Shown here: positions 13,787 through 14,414 of the stretch, piece after piece
Layout of the letters: the number at the start of each line of letters is the position of its first letter
How positions within the stretch are numbered: position 1 is the stretch's first letter
From: Paracoccaceae bacterium
GTDB lineage: Bacteria > Pseudomonadota > Alphaproteobacteria > Rhodobacterales > Rhodobacteraceae
DNA: 14,414 nt
NCBI GenBank assembly: GCA_003250135.1
Contig: QKHF01000289.1
Span: 1-14,414, forward strand
Direction: 5' to 3'
Translations under genes and position numbers: made by a program
The notes under the pieces: model-generated
Told to the model about the DNA's origin: nothing
Database searches by the model: none
The model's input: the letters and a program-made list of their open reading frames with translations, nothing else

Positions 13787-14414
13787 TCACTTCGTCAGCG
13801 GCTGATCCCCGAACGCCTCAGGGTCGGCGGCGGCGATCGCCACCAACCCGCTGTCGCCGAGGCCCAGCTTGCGGCACAGACCCTGCGAGGGAGCGTTGTC
13901 GGACCGGACGCCGGTAAGGAACCGGCGGGTTCCGAAATCGTCGGCCATCGCCACCAGCGTCAGCGCGCCCAGCCACAGCGCGAGGCCCCGCCCCGCCCAG
14001 TCGTCGCGCGTCGCTAGCATCCCCCACCACGCCGTATCGGCCCAGTCGCTGTCCGCATGGTTGCGCATGACCGCGCCGGCGGTGGCGGCGACGCCTCCCT
14101 CCTCATCCACGGCGAAGAAACATGCGCCGCGGCGGGTCTCGCCCCTCAACGCTTCTCCGGCGGGGGGCAGGACGCCTTTTGCGGCCGCGGTCTCGCCCAT
14201 CGCCCGCATCAGTTCGGGTGGCGTGTCCGGCGCGGCGCGGACCAGCGTCAGCTCCGTCGGCGGCGTATAGTCCGCGAGGAAGGCGCGGCAGGCGGCGATC
14301 GCCTCCTCGCCGCCCATCAGCAAATCCCAGCGGTCGCTGATCAGGTTCTCGGCTTGTATGGCGGCGGTCAGTTCCGCCTCAGCCTCGGCTGCGACGTTGA
14401 AACAAATGGTCCCG
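13787..14414 (-). CDS. GNAT-family N-acetyltransferase (5' end outside window)
   Basis: Cytoplasmic acetyl-CoA-dependent acyltransferase of unknown substrate. The C-terminal GNAT core is visible: a strand WWGMLATRD leads into the acetyl-CoA pyrophosphate loop DWAGRGLALW, followed by the helix ALTLVAMADDFG. The strand and helix FLTGVRSDNAPSQGLCRKLG come next, typical of GNAT motif B. A TTG at 14323 could serve as a start, but the frame stays open beyond it to the window edge (reading ICFNVAAEAEAELTAAIQAE at 14346-14407), with no good ribosome site at the TTG. I therefore treat the gene as continuing past 14414; 208 residues are visible. It is convergent with ybaB at the position where recR is often found. 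Confidence 0.8.
   Translation of the reverse strand, partial: GTICFNVAAEAEAELTAAIQAENLISDRWDLLMGGEEAIAACRAFLADYTPPTELTLVRAAPDTPPELMRAMGETAAAKGVLPPAGEALRGETRRGACFFAVDEEGGVAATAGAVMRNHADSDWADTAWWGMLATRDDWAGRGLALWLGALTLVAMADDFGTRRFLTGVRSDNAPSQGLCRKLGLGDSGLVAIAAADPEAFGDQPLTK

Noticed and set aside
8122..13794. Identical 12-bp string at the ends of the antiporter and GNAT genes (8122-8133 and 13783-13794)
   Set aside because: Both are a Lys codon plus TGA followed by GC-rich bases at convergent gene ends. Twelve bases are too few to exclude chance, and the flanks differ.
14321..14323. TTG at 14323 as the start of the GNAT gene
   Set aside because: The frame is open for at least 30 more codons to the window edge, and no convincing ribosome-binding site precedes the TTG.
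1..14414. Mobile elements, CRISPR arrays, tRNA genes, phage or defence modules
   Set aside because: I looked for terminal inverted repeats, transposase or integrase motifs, regular spaced repeats and tRNA-like cloverleaf sequences, and saw none. The gene content is core metabolism and replication.

Overview
The window is GC-rich chromosomal DNA (high GC judged by eye, not counted) from a Gram-negative alphaproteobacterium. This placement rests on four things: a Yej-type ABC importer with two tandem YejA-like binding proteins, a prephenate dehydratase with the alphaproteobacterial KLESY variant in its ACT domain, a compact SRP RNA of about 94 nt, and a membrane-anchored class I cytochrome c next to the dehydratase gene. 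A Maricaulis/Hyphomonas-like or related marine lineage is plausible, but I cannot fix the genus. I see no tRNA, CRISPR array, insertion sequence, integrase or toxin-antitoxin pair, and no obvious compositional break. This looks like core genome.

Layout. (1) 1-5831, minus strand: a tightly coupled operon in the order yejA1 (Tat-exported), yejA2 (Sec-exported), yejB, yejE. It runs off the left edge, where yejF would be expected. The first two junctions are ATGA and TAGTG overlaps. YejB and YejE form the inner-membrane channel, and the YejA proteins capture peptides in the periplasm. (2) 6060-7085, minus: a membrane-anchored di-haem cytochrome c made of two class I domains joined by an Ala/Glu linker with an 11-residue repeat, followed by a good intrinsic terminator. 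(3) 7246-8112, plus: monofunctional prephenate dehydratase, divergent from the cytochrome across a 160-bp gap that carries a 9-bp inverted repeat containing both candidate -10 boxes. (4) 8126-9361, minus: a CPA2-type cation:proton antiporter, convergent with pheA. (5) 9466-10862, minus: nudC (NADH/RNA-cap pyrophosphatase) translationally coupled to an SRPBCC-fold protein. (6) 10967-11060, plus: the SRP RNA gene with its own well-placed promoter. (7) 11133-11501, plus: a small DUF202 membrane protein. (8) 11576-13779, plus: dnaX and ybaB, coupled by TGATG. recR does not follow; instead a convergent GNAT-family gene enters from the right edge (13787-14414, 5' end missing).

The genes serve peptide import, respiration, phenylalanine synthesis, ion homeostasis, NAD metabolism, protein targeting and DNA replication. 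I found no convincing undescribed system. The points most worth checking are the undecad-repeat linker of the di-haem cytochrome, the inverted-repeat divergent promoter, the paired Tat/Sec YejA proteins, the two-cysteine insertion in YejE, and how DnaX makes a short form without a late slippery site.
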